From Ampullaceana balthica (lineage: Eukaryota; Mollusca; Gastropoda; Lymnaeidae), in contig CALYLW010000067.1 of NCBI GenBank assembly GCA_944989445.1, positions 1,781,905 through 1,845,904 on the forward strand: a stretch of DNA of 64,000 nt. Direction: 5' to 3'. Below, in pieces: positions 1 through 11,097 of the stretch. The translations under genes and the position numbers were made by a program. The notes under the pieces were generated by a model. It was not told where the DNA came from, did no database searches, and saw nothing but the letters and a program-made list of their open reading frames with translations. Every line of letters begins with the position of its first letter. Position 1 is the stretch's first letter.

Positions 1-47
1 ATCAATTTCAATTGCTTATCAGGTGCTTCATCCTCCGAGTCAGACAT
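1..47 (-). CDS. RAB28: RAB28-like small GTPase, first coding exon (partial)
   Basis: Read on the minus strand, an ATG at 47-45 opens MSDSEDEAPDKQLKL and the frame runs off the left edge of the window. This matches the acidic N-terminus of animal RAB28 (family pattern MSDSE, then acidic residues, then QLK leading into the P-loop). The P-loop itself would lie outside the window, so no catalytic residue can be checked. RAB28 is a divergent Rab-family GTPase linked in animals to cilia and photoreceptor traffic. The start was chosen because it gives the family-typical N-terminus. The call rests on about 15 residues only; another acidic-start protein is possible. Confidence 0.62.
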   Translation of the reverse strand, partial: MSDSEDEAPDKQLKL

Positions 48-755
48 GCCAATAATTTGCTTCTGCTTTGTTATTCACTTCTCAGTTCCTGTGCTGATTT
101 TTTAAAAAAAATATTATTTCCCAATCCCTATCCTTAGTAATCTACCCTACAAATAAAATACTAGAACAAATGTATGGCAAAGTAAGTTATGTATGGCAAA
201 GTAAGTTAAAGACTATAATTCAGACAGTGGCTATATGTCTGGAGACTGGATGAATAGAACCGGGGCTATCTTTCAAGAAATATGAGTAGAGGGTGGGGGA
301 AGGGGAACCTATAGGTCCAGCAAGATGTGGTCATGATTTGTCTAGCTGAGCTTAAGATCTCATACCATGTTTATTTATGAAAGCTATACAGTCCTTGTAT
401 CTAATTCAGCAATAGCTGAACAAAATTTTTGGTGGTTATTTTTTTACCTTTCAAATTTAATACTTTGATATTTAGAAAGTTTGAATGCAGTAAATACAAA
501 AAAATCTTTTAATTATAACTTTTCCAAATTAGGCTAAAACTGGTTCATTTAAAAACATTAATTTAATAAGCACCGTTTTGTCACAAAGATTTGCTTCATT
601 TAAATTGGTTCTGCTTAAATAAATTTACATATTAACACATAAAGAGTAGTATATCTTTTGAAATATGTAGCTTTTTGTTTGGCTGTTAAAAGATTATCTT
701 TTGTGTTTCTGTTTTACTCAAAAATTGGTACTGATATAGAGAAATATTTAAAAAA
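48..755. other. Upstream region of the RAB28-like gene
   Basis: AT-rich sequence upstream of the minus-strand start at 47. It should hold the 5' UTR and promoter of that gene. No TATA box, CpG cluster or coding exon could be recognised. A short direct repeat of GTATGGCAAAGTAAGTTA occurs near 171-208. Confidence 0.3.
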
Positions 756-1634
756 CAGTAAAACCTCTCATAACGAGCACCTCTCAAATGAGCACCTCTC
801 ATAACGCAATTTTAGCATAATGAGAAAAAAAATTTTGGAAAACGTTGCTTCCTTAACGAGCGAAGATTCGCATAACGAGTGACGCAGAAAGAGAAAGTCC
901 CTTTTTTCCTGGAAATTCATTTGTGGACCGGCACTTCCGCTCTGACGTATTATTCTGTGTTAAGCACTAAGCCTGTTAGCGTATTGTTTTCGTGTTTGAT
1001 CGACCGTTTTTTCAAATTTTGTATTCAGACAGTATTCGTAATTTTTTTATGTGCAAAGTGTAATAGCCTGTGCTAAAATGTCTTCGAAAAAAACACAAGA
1101 AGACAATCATAAGAGAGAAAAAATAATAACTGTTGAAATGAAACTAAAAACAATTGAAAAGCAAGGACAAGGTGGCCAATCTAGCGTGCAACTACAATCT
1201 GCCAACATCAACGATCTGCACTATTCTCAAGAATAATTAAGGAGATGGATGCTTCAAATGGAGTGTCAAGAATGTCTACGAAATGGTTACGAAACATTTT
1301 CGTCAAATTTTTAAGCGTCGGCAAAACCAAATGTCTTTGGACAGTTTTCTAGTTAAAAAGGAATAACTATTTGTCATAAATTCATATTTTTGTTTAAGTT
1401 TTTTATTTCAAATCTAAATTGTATGCTAGTTGTCTCACTCTTTAACAATTCATAAGCAATTTTATTTGAATAAATGTTAATACAAATGTTTAAAAATGAT
1501 TATTTTTTTCAGCATGGAACGGATTATCCTATTTTACATTGATTTGTATGGGAAAAATTGTCTCGTATAACGAGTATTTCGCTTAACGAGTAAGACTCTG
1601 GAACAAATTAATCTCATTGTGAGAGGTTTGACTG
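756..1634 (+). mobile_element. Internally deleted Tigger/pogo-like DNA transposon
   Basis: The ends are inverted copies: CAGTAAAACCTCTCATAACG on the left, and on the right the reverse complement of CAGTCAAACCTCTCACAATG, followed by TA. Several internal CTCATAACGAG-type repeats sit near both ends. Between them a frame from 1078 reads MSSKK and then KIITVEMKLKTIEKQGQGG, which resembles the N-terminal helix-turn-helix of Tigger/CENP-B-like transposases. A later piece near 1300-1365 reads FKRRQNQMSLDSFLVKKE and stops, like the C-terminus of such transposases. The catalytic middle is missing, so this is a non-autonomous remnant. The expected TA on the left flank is not intact. Confidence 0.75.
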
Positions 1635-1636
1635 TA

Positions 1637-2697
1637 CAGTAATACTACATGTAAAAAATTAAAATTTACAACTATAATCTTTAAGTAGATTGTCAAAAAT
1701 TGGGCTACATTGGTATATTTTTTTTAAAAATCAACGTTCAGTGTATTTTTGTTTTCTTAAAACAAACCATTGATATCTGCTGCCATCCTTTCCGGATGGG
1801 GACTTCGTAAAGACTCAAATCCACCACCTTCTTTTTACTAGACTGGTGCTGAAACTGACTGAATTACAGTGCAAATAAAGTGTGAAGACTGACTGTAGAA
1901 TATATCCCACTTTTATTGATTGCAGCTATCAGGTGCAGTTGTTATGTAATAGCCCAGCGGACAGATAGCCTCTATGTGTCGAGTCGTTAAAAATGTAGAC
2001 ACTTCATATAATTTAGGCCTAATATGAATTAGTTACATGAGCAGTTTCATAAAAGAATTGTGGTAATGTGCCACATCTGCGTTCTTATTACAAAAATGTC
2101 TAATTTTTAGTTTCATTTGCTATTGCCACAATTTGCTACTATTCTCACTATTTTTATTTAATACTGATTCAAAGCCCATTCATGAAATACAAAGTTGGTG
2201 AGCAAAATGGGGTAGAATTATAAAATGGGTCACACCTTTTTTGTGTGAAAATATAGGCTATAGCTCACACAGTGGAATTTTAAAATTCACAGGGAAAAAA
2301 ACTTATGAAAAAGATAGCAAGTTAACATTGATATTTCTTTCACTACTTTCTTTTAACTTAACAATTTTTTTTTAATTTGGATTTTTTTTTGGGTTTGGGT
2401 GGGGATAAATTCATTCGGAGACTTGGCGAGCACTAACTCTAACTCTATTACTATTAACTTGATTAAAATTAAGCTTTTGTCTCTTGTTTAAAATTTTTTC
2501 GGTCTCTGAGAGTCTGACCTCTGTTAATTTTTTTAATTTCTATTAAGTTAATAGTAATAGTCATTTACTATTTCTAGATCTAGTAGCCATGTTTGACATT
2601 AAATTAAATGTAATTAAATCTGAATTGAGACATTAACTGTAAATAAATATACTTAAATTAGGCTGTTTTAAAGCCTAAATTTAAATCATTATTACTA
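1637..2697. other. Intergenic, no feature recognised
   Basis: AT-rich sequence with poly-A/poly-T runs. No exon, RNA gene or transposon end could be supported on either strand. Confidence 0.4.
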
Positions 2698-2701
2698 ATA
2701 C

Positions 2702-2880
2702 AGTTGGACCTCACTAAGTCGAACTTCCCTAAGTCGAAAACCTCCCTGTATCGAATTAATTGTTAGGTCCTGGCCAAATTCCATAAGACTAATGTATTTT
2801 AGATCTCCTTAACTCGAAGATTTTTGGCTTCCAACCTCCCTTAGTTGAATTTTCCAAGGCGTTTTGGGTTATTATTCTGG
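2702..2880 (+). mobile_element. Solo left end of a second pogo/Tigger-like element
   Basis: CAGTTGGACCTCACTAAGTC is followed by several AAGTCGAA/CTCGAA repeats (CTAAGTCGAA, TAACTCGAAG, TAGTTGAA). This is the same style of repetitive terminus seen in the element at 756-1634 and in Tigger elements generally. No matching right end was found downstream, so it is probably a truncated copy. Confidence 0.5.
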
Positions 2881-4012
2881 GGTGATATTACAGAACATGT
2901 GGTCCGTAGACCCACGTAAACAGACACAAATTATTATCTCAGTGCATTCCAAAAGGGATTAAGTGACTCTTGCAAGTACCAAAAATGACCAAGACAAGAA
3001 AATGGAGTGGCTGGAAGAAGGGTAACTAATTTGCGTCCCTTTGAAAGCCTTCGCGGCATACTGTGGCTCTTTTTAAAAAGAAAAATCTTACTTCCCCCAC
3101 CCCACTGTGGAGGGAGAAAAGTGGGGGAGGGGAGGGAAGGTGTCTCCTCTCACTGGCTTGTGTCGGTATGTCAAAGCAAGTTGCCTTCCTGTCATATGAA
3201 ACATCTCTTTCCTGTCAAGCTTTCTAGCCAGTATGGATGTTCCTCCCCCCCCCCTCTCAATATCAACATTGGCCTTGATTAACTCTTTCCCTGCCAATCG
3301 CCAATATATCGGCGATCTCGCCTGGTCACATTTGTGCCAATCGCTGATGTATCTGCGAATTGAGTTTTTTAGTTTATTTTGTTGCTTAGAGTGTCCCATT
3401 AGACTTTTTAAGTTTACAAATGAGAGGTAAGTCTTTTCTACTACTACTTCCTTTCTGTTTAGAAATAACATATGTTTTTACATTCAGTAGTGTAAAATTA
3501 GCAACTAGTTTCGATTTATTTTGTAAACAAAGATATGGCCACGCCTACTCAACGAACATAGTGATTTATTATAATATTTATTTCTATCTTATTAAATGTA
3601 AATGTGAATTATTGATGCAGAAACATTTGAAAACAATAAACTCATTTTTACCATCAAACTCATCCGACTACCACTTTGTCTAGAAAAGCTCATGTCAGAT
3701 TTCCATTTTTTTAAATTATAATTATTTGTCATTAAATGGACAACAATCAAGTTTTTTTAACCTTTAAAATTCATTAATCGGCTTACCAGTTACACTAGTA
3801 ATCATGAAATTTGATTACGAGAACTACTATTTAGTATTAAAGTATTAGTATTAGCATAATTAAAATACAGCATTAGTATTAGTGAAGTATTAGTCCTAAC
3901 GGTAACTGAAGTAGCCTAACTGTACTGTCACTGTAACTTATGTAACTGTGAGCACATAATGGCATAGTCACATAGCATTTTTTTTTATGACTAGTCGTAG
4001 CAGCAGATGACT
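2881..4012. other. Intergenic; possible solo piggyBac-like end near 3279
   Basis: Most of this stretch shows nothing coding. At 3279 the sequence TTAACTCTTTCCCTGCCAAT precedes repeated GGCGAT/ATCGCC motifs. TTAA followed by a C-rich CTTTGCCTGCC-like start is typical of piggyBac-family ends, but no second end was found. A purine-rich GGAGGG tract lies at 3108-3140. The reading frames across 3007-3471 overlap on both strands and resemble no protein. Confidence 0.3.
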
Positions 4013-4017
4013 TGAAG

Positions 4018-4062
4018 GGATGTTGCTAGTGTTATGACATGTCGTAGCACTAGCAACATCCC
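4018..4062. repeat. Perfect 15-bp inverted repeat (hairpin)
   Basis: GGGATGTTGCTAGTG is followed, after about 16 bases, by its exact reverse complement CACTAGCAACATCCC. The flanks carry further partly inverted words (CGTAGCAGCAGATGAC and GTCTTAGCAGCAGACAC), so the palindromic zone may extend over about 3995-4100. It could be the core of a foldback element; no gene adjoins it. Confidence 0.7.
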
Positions 4063-4099
4063 GTCATGTTGTCTGCCGTTACGTTGTCTTAGCAGCAGA

Positions 4100-5818
4100 C
4101 ACTTGCCTTTGCTTTGTATAATTATTAATTAAATTAATTCTTAAATTAAAAATGAATGCCTCAAACTCAAGCCTCAATTCAACAGTTTAAAAGACTTGTC
4201 TCTGTTTTACTCCAAATGCTTCTGAAAATCACATAACTTTTGACTTTTGAATAATTTTTAAAAACCTACTGTTTCTGTTAAAATAGAGATACTAATTCCA
4301 AGACAATTTGTTTGTTTTCAAACTCATCATTGTTTTCTACTTATCGACGCCATTTGTCTAAGTACACTTTGTTGTAACCAAACAACCATTTTGAATCTGT
4401 CCAGATACGTGTTCAAAATAAGAATAAGTATAGTATTAGTTAACGTAATTTTAAGAGAAAAAAAAATTTTCCAGGTCGAAACTTATTTTCTAGACAAATC
4501 TCGAATTAAATATACAATATTAAGACAAAATAATCTTGTTTATAGAAGAAGACTATGTGATATGAAAGGTAAGATAAATGAATTATAAATGTTAGAGACA
4601 ATTCAGTTCTAAAAAATAATTTTAAGTAACAATAAGTAGGGCCTAAAGGGCAATAGTTCAACAGAGTAACTAAAAATAAGGATAAAGAAAAGGAATAAAC
4701 CAGTTCTAACAGCACAGTATGTTATCCAGATTTCGTCATTTTAAATAGTATTATTAATTATAATTATAACAGGAGAGTAATTTTTTAAAAAACAACAACA
4801 ATACATTACAAAATTTTAAGAAGTATTAAGAGAGTGTATAATAAATTTATTTAACATTACAAAAAAGTATTAGTTAAGCAAATCTTTAGCTTTAAAAAAC
4901 ATTTAATTTTAACATTTATTAATTGTCATTAAAAAAAAATTTATCAGAATCAGATTAGAAAATGTAGTCTAGTAGTGATCTAAAAAAAAATTAGTTAAGA
5001 AGTTATTTGAGTTCACACTATATTAATAATTAATAATAATTAATATTATACAGTGACAATACTAATGCTAATTCATACTAACATACTATGACCTATAAAA
5101 TGCCGGTAAGTTAATTAAGTAGAATCGTGAGTATTGTGGTTTGTGCCTGAGTGCCTGCCTTATAAATACTTATATTAATATTGTAAACATTCTATTCTCT
5201 CACTTATTTGTTAGTTCCTCTTGTTTAAATCAGTTAAAAACACGCCACTCAGCAACGTCAGTTCTTTAATTCAGTAAAACACTTTCTCAATCTCGGCGTC
5301 GTGTCGTTATTACTAAGTGCTCAGGCGCTGTTCTGTCCAAAGTTCCTAGTGGCACCCCGAGCTCCTACTCTTGACATCTCCTAGCCCAACCCTCTTGGCC
5401 TTGGCGCCCCCGTGGCCCTTGTCCAACACTCCGATCTAACATAATATCTATGTCCTTACATTGTCCAGTCTGATTCCTTGCAGATTAGCCCCTTGCACTC
5501 CTGGATGGCTCGAGACACGTACACCGTGAGTTGATAAATTAGCATGCATGTTTCTCATTGGTTGAAAGTAAAATTTAATCAGGTTGTGCGAAGCTCCCAA
5601 CTTTCCTGTCTCATTTTAATTCACCCGCCTTACACGCACATAAATTACACATCAATGGTTGGTTCTCGCTGGACGATGGTCCCCCAGAATTCCCCTTAGA
5701 CACGTACTCTGCTTAGGTCAATCACTTGCGTATCTTCACTACCTACACGTCCCTCTTACCTGGTCTCACTGACGATGATCGCAAGAATGTCCCCGTCTTA
5801 TTTAAATAACGCCCTTCA
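4100..5818. other. Intergenic, no gene recognised
   Basis: Very AT-rich to about 5200, then more mixed sequence with words such as TCACTCGCGTATCTTCAC that recur at 5727 and 6270. This suggests an old duplicated repeat. No coding exon supported. Confidence 0.35.
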
Positions 5819-6241
5819 TGACCGTCCATAAATGATGTCATGCTATTTTGGCCGATTTTTCACTCCCCTCCCCCGCTCGTCACAAAAACTTAGACCCCCC
5901 TCCCGCCAATGTGACGTCACAATCACAAAGCTTTGACCCCCACCCCCTATAAAAGCTGTATTTTCTATTTGAAAAATAGCATGTTTCTAATCACTTTTTG
6001 TCATTTAAGTATATATTTAGTGTAAGTTTGCACTCTAATATCGTAACATGCGTGAAGCCATGTAAAACGTCATAAAATACATTGTAAGAAATCAAATATT
6101 AAAGTGGAACTTTTATTTAAATTTGCGAGTTTTGATGTGACGTCACATTCCTCAAACACCCCCTTCCCTCGTCATGCATCGTCACAAATGTGTGGACCCC
6201 CTCTCCCCCCTAGGTGCTTAACGTCATTTATGGACGGCCCC
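5819..6241. mobile_element. GGGGCCGTCC-ended non-autonomous element, left end eroded
   Basis: The left edge reads ACCGTCCATAAATGATGTCA and the right edge TTTATGGACGGCCCC, inverted copies of the family terminus GGGGCCGTCCATAAATGACGTCA. The interior is C-rich near both ends (CCCCTCCCCC) with GTGACGTCAC words, like the other copies at 7292, 37656, 54612 and 55369. No coding capacity. A further solo right end of the same family ends near 6463. Confidence 0.75.
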
Positions 6242-6489
6242 TTTAGACAGCAATCTGTTTGACTGTTTGGTCAATCACTCGCGTATCTTCACTCTTCGTG
6301 CCTGTTCACACACGTCTTTCCACGCCTCACTGGCGATGCTCCCAAGAGTTTCCATTAGGCACGTTTGGGCCAATCACTTCTCTTTCCACGCGTTTCTCCA
6401 CAATATAACTAATATAAGTTATAATGGACAAAATCGAGTGACCTCATTTATGGACGGCCCCTTAGCCGAGTAAAATATAACTCTGAAAT

Positions 6490-6935
6490 CGTGACCCGTC
6501 AAAACGGCCCCGGACAAAACGTCCCCCGACATAGGCCTAATGGCCCCGGTCAAAACGGCCCAAGACAAATTGTTTACATTTTTTAACACAAAATTTAAAA
6601 AAAATGTTGTTGATTTTTTTGTGTTTTGTTTTGTTGCATTTTAAGCTTTTGTCAACTTTTTTACCCTTAAAAAATTGTTCAAATTGTAAAATTATTTCTT
6701 GTGATGTTATTATATTATATCTTCTCAACAAACAACCGTGACTTGTTACCATATCGAGTAACCTTTATTAAATTCTTTCTTATGATGTCATTAAAATTGT
6801 TTCTTGTGAACTAAACCTGACACTGAGTAAAATAGCTAAAATAATATTTTAACGTATTTTTGACTATTAGTCCATCTATTAGTCCAGGGCCGTTTTGACC
6901 GGCGCCGTTATGTCGGAGCCCATTTGTCGGTTAAC
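6490..6935. mobile_element. CGGTGACC-ended element, copy 1
   Basis: It begins CGTGACCCGTCAAAACGGCC and ends with GTTTTGACCGG...GTCGGTTAACC, inverted-type ends rich in ACGGCCCCG words. A second copy lies at 53656-54020 with the same interior words (GACAAATTGTT, CATTTTT, CTTTTTCACCCTTAA-like, TTAGTCCATCTATTAGTCC). It has no coding frame. The copy at 53656 has a near-perfect 8-bp flanking duplication, which suggests a hAT-type transposon. Confidence 0.6.
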
Positions 6936-7291
6936 CCTCTGAACTTCTTTGTTCATGGGTGAAAGTGGAGAGGGGTGGGTTCGTTATATTTATCTGCACT
7001 TTAAAATTTTAACAATCAACATTGGCTAATTTTTTTCAATCTATGTCGACAATTAAGTTTCGGCATTACAATCAATAGCTTCAGGTGACCACTTGATGAT
7101 AAACAAATTAGCAAAACGTGACGTGTAAATAAAAGGTTGACGCATAATTACAAAGAAAAATGTATTTAAAAAAAAACCATGAAAATAAATACTGAAAGTC
7201 ATTTAATTAATGCTACTTTTATTTTCAAAGATGATATTTGGACATACTTTATATTTTAACAATTGAATACTTTATGCTGGTTTTAGTTTAA

Positions 7292-10200
7292 GGGGTTATC
7301 CATAAATTACGTCACGCACCTAGGAGGGGGGGGGAGTGGGTCACACTTTTGTGACGATGCGTGACGAGGGGGAGGGAGGGGGGTTGAAGAAATGTGACGT
7401 GACATCAAAAGGGTAACTTTAAATAAAACTTCCACTGAAATATTTGGTCGCTTACAATTTATTTAATGACTCCCCCCCCCTTTTTTACTAATCTTATATT
7501 AACTTGCTTTGTAAGTTTAATCCGAACCGTCCCACTATTTGTTTATATTTTTAAATCCCTTATATTAACTTCGCGGCCGTCTCTGTCGTCATCTCTCTCT
7601 CTCTGTCTTGGGCGGGCGGAAAAAGAAAAGTAAAAAATGACCCATTTACCGTGATCCGATCGAAGTGAAATTTGGCACACGGACCCGTCTGACCTAACAA
7701 TGCATCGTATCAAAATTTCAGATCGATCGAACGTACCGTAATTAAATTAATGCATTTTTAGTTTTTCCTTATATAACGTATGTAATTCAAATTCACGGTT
7801 TGTTATTGTTTTTTTCCCACGTGAGTTTGAGTTGACGCTTAGACGTCGACCGTCGTGCCGACACCCCCTCACGTCCCATCCCCCGTTAAAAGACAGGGGA
7901 CATCACTCGGTGTCAGTCTGTAAATATTTGTGGCGTTGGAAAATAATCAATACTTATAATTATGACTCAAATTGTCAAATTTAAGGGATTTATAGTAGAA
8001 AATTTTAAATCCCTTATATTAACTTCGCGGCCGTCTCTGTCTGTCTGTCGTCATCTCATGGGCTGGGCGGGCGGAAAAACAAAAGTAAAAAATGACCCAT
8101 TTCCAGTGATCCGATCGAGCTGAAATTTGGCACACGGACCCGTCTGACCTAACAATGCATCGTATCAAAATTTCAGATCGATCGAACGTACCGTAATTAA
8201 ATTAATGCATTTTTAGTTTATCCTTAAAATGAGGTATGTAATTCAAATTCACTGTTTGTTATTGTTTTTTTTCCACGTGAAAGTTTGAGTAGACGCGTTG
8301 AAGCGACCCATCGAAGCAACGGGGCGCTTTTGTTTACATTTTACGTGTCACGCTGAGCTCGGTCAAGCGAATCGGTGACCAGACTTTTCCCCTCCCCCCT
8401 CAGGGTTATGAAGCAAACTTGAGTTAAGACAGATTCAGTCTGTAAATGTTTGAAAATAATCAATACTGTTAGTTATGTCTCATATATAAGGGATTTATAG
8501 TCAAAAACTTTGTTTTTTAAATCCCTTATATTAACTTCGCGGCCGTCTCATCATCTCATCATCTCATGGGCTGGGCGGGCAGAAAAAGAAAAGTCGAAAA
8601 TGACCCACTTCCCGTGATTCGATCGAGCTGAAATTTGGCACACTGACCCGTCTGACCTAACAATGCATCGTATCAAAATTTCAGATCGATCGAACGTACC
8701 GTAATTAAATTAATGCATTTTTAGTTTATCCTTATATGAGGTATGTAATTCAAATTCACTGTTTGTTATTGTTTTTTTCCCCACGTGAGAGTTTGAGTTG
8801 ATGCGTTGAAGCGACCCATCGACGTACCCGCGTGCTTTTGTTTACATTTTACGTGTCATGCTGTGCTCCGTCCCCCCCCCTAGGGTTATGAAGCAAAGTT
8901 GAGTTAAGAGTTTGAAAATAAAAAATACTGTTAGTTATGTCTATATATAAGGGATTTATAGTCAAAAACTTTGTTTTTACGGGTTTGTTTTATTTCACGT
9001 GCTCAGTTCACGCGTTGACGCCAACCGTCACTGTTCACACCCCCCAACCGTCCCTGCGCCCAGTTTTCAAACCAGGGGAGATAATTGTGTTTCAGTCTGT
9101 AAATGTCGCGTGTAAACATAATCACTACTTTTAGTTATGTCTCATATATAAGGGATTTATAGTCAAAAGGTAATCTGGCTTTGCACTTACTGTAAAATGC
9201 GTAGACTGAAAAGTAGAAAATTAGTGCATTTTTAATATAAGACTAGTTTTTAAAAAAGTGTTTTTAATGTTGATTATTTCCCCCTTTTTCCCTTCTTTTT
9301 TTAAATCAGTGCTTCTCAATGTGCCGGTCGGTAGGCCATCAGACGCTGGTTGGCGTAAGCTATCAAGACACGAAAATTAAATCTAATTATAATCCTTAAG
9401 TTTGAGAACCCCAAAGATAACGTATGAAATTGTTACCCTGCTTCGTTCGATGTTGACATCAAACGCATTTGTGATGTAACCGCAGCCCCGCTTGGTTTTC
9501 TCACGGCAGGCGACTTTTTTGCCCGTTACCCCAAAATATACAAGTTTATGTGTGCGTTACGCCCCCCCCCCAACCCGCAGACTCTAGGTCCTGCTCACAT
9601 GACTCGGGGATTTGAGGGAGCGTCGTTAGCCCCCCCCCCGAAAATGCTACCGGTGAGTTTTACAAGCATGACAAGTGTCTAAAATTGATCTGAATAGGAT
9701 TATGTATAGATATTTTAAGTCAAAACGACACGGAATATCATTTTTCTTTAAAATGGGGGGGGGGATCTATTTGATAGTATTATAAACGTTTTAAGTTTGA
9801 TGTAATTGTTCGATTGGTTTGTGGTCAAACGCCCCTGGCCATTCTAGATATAATGATAAATGACCCCATTTAAAATTAGTCAAGTATTCATTTACTTTAT
9901 TGAATGCATCAAATTCTTGACATCGCAATTCGAGAGGAGCACAAAACAACTTTTCTTCTTAGCTCGGTTTTTAAGGCTTTAATTTTAAATATCACAGAAA
10001 GGATACTTCATACAGTCAAGTCATGTGGATTAAGATTAGGCCTATTGTCACTTGTGTCAATATAAATGAAAGTAGGGTGGATTTAGGTGTCTTCGTATAG
10101 TACGTAGGTAAGAAATCTACATAGTTGTCAAATTAAAAAAAAATGCATTTTCTGGAAGGAACCGGTTCAATAATGGGCATATGTTCCAAGCGCACACGTA

Positions 10201-10761
10201 TACATGACGTATTTTAATATATCTAGTGGATTTTAGTGGATGTTATATGTCCCAAATGAGTCTGCATTACCCCCAAGAATTCCCTTTTTGACCCCAGATT
10301 AGGTTATTTACTCCTGTTCGCCGACCTCTTTCTTACGGGATGCCCGTCAGTCAATTGAGGGATTTTTAAAAAAATACATTTTAAAATATTTTTTTTCTCT
10401 AAGCAAAGACGTTAACCGTGATGATTAATAGTTAATGTTTAATTTGTATGCATTCAAATAAAACATATTCTAAGGATGTTAACACAGTTCGTTTTCTGAA
10501 GGCCGGTTAAACGTTTTAAAAAACGCGGGTTACAATATTACAATGTAGGCCTAGACCTTCACTAAATAAATAATAAATGCTTAAATGACATTAAAAGTGA
10601 TTTGAAACATACTCATTTTCAAATAGAAAATACGGTTGTTGTTGTTGTTGTCAAAGCTTTGTGACGCATTTTTAGGGGGGTATAACTTTTTGTGACGACG
10701 CGTGACGAGGGGGGGGTCAAAAATTGGCCAAAATCGCATGACGTCATTTATGGACGGCCCC
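7292..10761. mobile_element. Long GGGGCCGTCC-family element carrying a nested repeat block
   Basis: The left end GGGGTTATCCATAAATTACG and right end CATTTATGGACGGCCCC are flanked by TAA on both sides (7289-7291 and 10762-10764). The outer arms match, in inverse orientation, the shorter element at 37656-39225: for example the stretch around 9440-9480 (GTTACCCTGC, TGTTGACATCAAACGC, TGATGTAACCGCAG) matches 38885-38935 reversed. The extra length here is the unrelated tandem block at about 7544-9170, which therefore inserted into this copy. No transposase is visible, so the element is non-autonomous. Confidence 0.7.
7551..9169 (+). repeat. Head-to-tail array of AAATCCCTTATAT-ended units
   Basis: Three full units of roughly 450-510 bp (starting about 7551, 8006 and 8517) and a fourth lacking its left half follow each other directly. 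Each begins AAATCCCTTATATTAACTT and ends TATATAAGGGATTTATAG, so the unit ends are inverted copies of AAATCCCTTATAT. A core shared by all includes GATCCGATCGAGCTGAAATT and CCTAACAATGCATCGTATC. Further copies occur at 13490-13915 (reverse), 57407-58440 and about 60528. No coding frame. Helitron-like non-autonomous elements form such tandem arrays, but the family is not proven. Confidence 0.65.
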
Positions 10762-10934
10762 TAAGTGCCATGTGGGGTTGGGTTCTAGACAAGATTAAAG
10801 TGACCCTTCCACATAAAAGACAAACAAATAACAAATAATGCAGATTATGCAGCTTCCCCCGCCCCTCTTACAATGACTACTGACTACCTTTTGCCTTCTT
10901 AATGCCCATCGCTGTGTCAAGTTTGTTTGATTAG

Positions 10935-10951
10935 CCAATAAGATGACGTCA
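10935..10951 (+). promoter_or_regulatory. Candidate CCAAT box plus CRE-type TGACGTCA
   Basis: CCAAT at 10935-10939 is followed four bases later by the palindrome TGACGTCA at 10944-10951, about 150 bp upstream of the ER-Hsp70 start codon. Both motifs occur in BiP promoters of other animals (NF-Y and ATF/CREB sites). A full ER stress element (CCAAT-N9-CCACG) is not present. GTGACGTCA words are also common in nearby transposons, so this may be coincidence. Confidence 0.3.
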
Positions 10952-11097
10952 TCAAGACTTCTTAACCCAACGTCATGGGTTTCAAATCTGTCAATTTATT
11001 TGATTTTGGTGCCAAAAGTAGTCATTTGGAATCTATATTTGTGATAGAATAGACATTTTGAATTGATATACTTTCAGAAATTCGGCAAGCAAACATC

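Noticed and set aside
879..1236. Two short plus-strand frames as host genes
   Set aside because: They lie between Tigger-like inverted ends, and the second resembles a transposase N-terminus.
3007..3471. Overlapping frames on both strands
   Set aside because: G- and C-rich tracts keep them open; no domain, splice context or composition supports coding.
11077..11087. Heat-shock element TTCAGAAATTC upstream of Hsp70
   Set aside because: The spacing between the TTC/GAA blocks is one base, not the two needed for an HSE.
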